Shown here in pieces: positions 62,526-64,000 of a stretch of 64,000 bases of DNA. How positions within the stretch are numbered: the stretch's first letter is position 1; the number at the start of each line of letters is the position of its first letter. The stretch comes from Gramella sp. Hel_I_59 (GTDB taxonomy: Bacteria > Bacteroidota > Bacteroidia > Flavobacteriales > Flavobacteriaceae). Position numbers and translations under genes: made by a program. The stretch lies in assembly GCF_006714895.1 (NCBI RefSeq), contig NZ_VFME01000001.1:1736001-1800000 (forward strand). Reading direction: 5' to 3'. A model generated the notes under the pieces. It was given only the letters and a program-made list of their open reading frames with translations. It was not told the DNA's origin and did no database searches.

Positions 62526-63436
62526 TATACGTCCTGTACAACAAAGAAACCATCGTTTCCCTGTGACTGGTATAGTGGCATGAAAATATAAGCATCCCAT
62601 TCGCTATAAACTTTCTCGCCGTTCTGTTCGGCTATTAGTTCGCCTTTTTCAATTTTCTGAAAGTTCTCATATCCTTCCTTCATTTTGAAAGTATCTCCAT
62701 CCTCCAAACCATGGCGATGAATTATTTCGAAGGTCTTTTGATCTGGAGCATTCTTTTTACTGAACCTTTCCACACACTCCGGATAGGTGGAGATTTCGGA
62801 AAGATCTAATTTATTTGCTTCCTTCAGAGCTAACCAGATCACCCCTTCGTGATTTTCTTCCGAAGTATCATCTGTATGTTGACCAGCTTCGAATACAAAA
62901 CCAGTCATTCCAGTTCTACTTAAATAATGGTCGATGTCTCCCGTAATAATATCACTAAAACCTCTAATGATATATGTCGGAAAATTATGCGCCCAATCGT
63001 CATTATCGTTCACTTCCTGTACCGAAACATAGGGTAAACTTGCAGATGAGGTGGTATGGCAATCCAGAAAATACTTTTTCGTATGTTCCTTTTCAGAATA
63101 CTCATTTAGTACCTTAATGATCTCGAACATTTCTTTTTGCTCATGAGTTTGAGGTTCATTTTTTTGAATATTTTCTTCTGTCCAGGTTCTGTTGAGGTCT
63201 TCGTCTATATAACGTTTGTTCTCATTCAGTGCTTTCTGATTCCCTGAAACTCCAACAATTTTACCCTCAATCTCAGGTTTGGTTTTATCCAATTGTTTAA
63301 AAACTTCCTTCAGGGCGAATACACCACTTGGTTCATTTCCATGAATTCCAGCTGTCACGAATAATAACGGGCCGGGTTTTCCTGAAGAATATTCTCCTAT
63401 GATCCTGTCTACGTTCTCTTCTAGCTTCTCTTTCAT
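62525..63436 (-). CDS. Succinylglutamate desuccinylase/aspartoacylase family protein
   Basis: A 303-aa zinc-dependent carboxypeptidase-fold deacylase. Metal ligands are in TAGIHGNEPSGVFAL (HxxE) and FLDCHTTSSASLPY (second His). A catalytic Glu is likely in GFVFEAGQHTDD. The C-terminal beta domain (about 225-303) is shared by AstE/AspA relatives. The substrate, an N-acylated amino acid or small peptide, is unknown. The start codon is 4 nt from the stop of the ATP-grasp gene, so they are one operon, a pairing of ligase and deacylase or peptidase. Confidence 0.88.
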   Translation of the reverse strand: MKEKLEENVDRIIGEYSSGKPGPLLFVTAGIHGNEPSGVFALKEVFKQLDKTKPEIEGKIVGVSGNQKALNENKRYIDEDLNRTWTEENIQKNEPQTHEQKEMFEIIKVLNEYSEKEHTKKYFLDCHTTSSASLPYVSVQEVNDNDDWAHNFPTYIIRGFSDIITGDIDHYLSRTGMTGFVFEAGQHTDDTSEENHEGVIWLALKEANKLDLSEISTYPECVERFSKKNAPDQKTFEIIHRHGLEDGDTFKMKEGYENFQKIEKGELIAEQNGEKVYSEWDAYIFMPLYQSQGNDGFFVVQDV

Positions 63437-63440
63437 AAAA

Positions 63441-64000
63441 TTAATCCATTGTGGCCAGAGTCCTGTTGCTCAACTGACCTTTATACATATTTTTATACTC
63501 AACTTTTCTTTCGATCGCCTCGATAATATAATCTGTAAAAGGCGAAAGTCCGATATCCTTGAAATGTTCCATTCCACCCGGGCTTAGTACATTGATCTCG
63601 ATCAATTTATCTTTAACGATATCAAGTCCCACAAAAAATAATCCGTCACGAATTAATTTAGGTGCTGTAAGATCAACAATCCGTTGCATTTCCGGAGTTA
63701 GCTCACTGCTATCTGCTGTAGCTCCAAGACTGAAATTGCTACGGAATTCTCCTTCGCCTGCTACTCTTCTAATAATTGCTTTTTCGCCGTCTCTTTCCAT
63801 GATTTTACCATTTAGTAATAAGACACGTACATCACCATCTTTGACATCTGGTAAAAATTCCTGTGCGATTACGTATCCCTGAGAGCTTAAATGATCGATA
63901 ATCTGGTTGGTATTTTTCTCATGTTCATCTATAAGATATACATCCTGTCCTCCTGAACCTTCCAGGGGTTTCAGGACCATTTTTTTATTCTGTTTCTCCC
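63441..64000 (-). CDS. Glutathione synthetase-like ATP-grasp ligase, C-terminal part
   Basis: The last ~186 codons of a gene that starts beyond the right edge; the Met at 63980 is internal. VLKPLEGSGGQDVYLI is the glycine-rich ATP loop (GshB-like), VIAQEFLPDVKDGDVRVLLL is the central ATP-grasp strand, and FFVGLDIVKDKLIEINVLSPGG carries the metal-binding Asp/Glu/Asn. It joins a carboxylate to an amine with ATP. Glutathione synthase is one option, but the partner deacylase suggests another peptide-like product. I recall such genes beside QEGLA-motif and N-formylglutamate amidohydrolase genes in flavobacteria, which would be to the right of the window. Confidence 0.85.
   Translation of the reverse strand, partial: EKQNKKMVLKPLEGSGGQDVYLIDEHEKNTNQIIDHLSSQGYVIAQEFLPDVKDGDVRVLLLNGKIMERDGEKAIIRRVAGEGEFRSNFSLGATADSSELTPEMQRIVDLTAPKLIRDGLFFVGLDIVKDKLIEINVLSPGGMEHFKDIGLSPFTDYIIEAIERKVEYKNMYKGQLSNRTLATMD

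Overview
The window is a gene-dense, AT-rich chromosomal segment from a marine-type member of the Flavobacteriaceae (Bacteroidota). The protein repertoire resembles Gramella/Christiangramia and relatives, but the genus is an inference from memory of protein families. Signs of the group: a PorX response regulator of the type IX secretion system (T9SS), a T9SS type B sorted surface protein, LpxC-FabZ fusion, long-form HisG, bifunctional HisB and HisIE, DUF4834 and YfhO families, and promoters of the Bacteroidota type (-7 element TAnnTTTG). There are no rRNA or tRNA genes, CRISPR arrays, IS elements or prophage genes, and no intergenic gap exceeds about 280 bp. This looks like stable core chromosome rather than a genomic island.

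Layout. 1-8.9 kb: the 5' part of a circularly permuted ATP-grasp gene, threonine aldolase, a peroxiredoxin-like protein, YbaB, an oligopeptidase B-like S9 peptidase, then a cysteine-synthase-like enzyme beside an AONS/SPT-like acyltransferase. That pair is a good candidate for the first two steps of capnine (sulfonolipid) synthesis. An outer-membrane-type protein and DUF4834 follow. 8.9-14.1 kb: a YfhO / glycosyltransferase / flippase operon. 14.2-20.5 kb: an Arg/Ser-rich secreted protein, uvrA, an ECF sigma factor with a structured leader, a 50-aa companion gene, a cysteine-free endonuclease III, and bcp. 20.5-25.2 kb (minus strand): a DUF4258-like protein, alanine dehydrogenase, a membrane protein, a small secreted peptide, tsaE and porX. 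25.3-31.7 kb: an HD hydrolase followed by the lipid A genes lpxD, lpxC/fabZ and lpxA, then efp, a second lpxD-like gene and an NTF2-like gene. 31.8-34.2 kb: a blaI/blaR1-type pair with two operator palindromes lying on its promoter. 34.3-39.2 kb: sucD, fabG, a small membrane protein, and a VWA protein with a prohibitin-like protein.

39.2-46.5 kb: a complete histidine operon (hisGDCBHAF-IE). It is preceded by an 18-aa leader peptide, MTNFNVHHHHFLLHAQAR, and a terminator with a competing antiterminator: a classical transcription attenuator. A T9SS type B surface protein follows without an obvious terminator. 48.8-57 kb (minus strand): pirin, a NYN-LOTUS protein, a baeRF-like protein, a CDF transporter, TauE/SafE, DUF1853, a GyrI-like protein and a DPP IV-like peptidase. 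57.2-64 kb: a divergent TruA-like protein, RecQ, CorA, a lactonase-family beta-propeller, an aspartoacylase-like deacylase and the 3' part of a glutathione-synthetase-like ATP-grasp ligase.

The clearest non-genic signals are the his attenuator, the BlaI-type operators, the hairpins next to the start codons of the sigma factor and its companion, and promoters so close to ATG (lpxD, recQ, hisL) that leaderless or nearly leaderless mRNAs are expected. All family assignments come from reading motifs by eye, without database searches.
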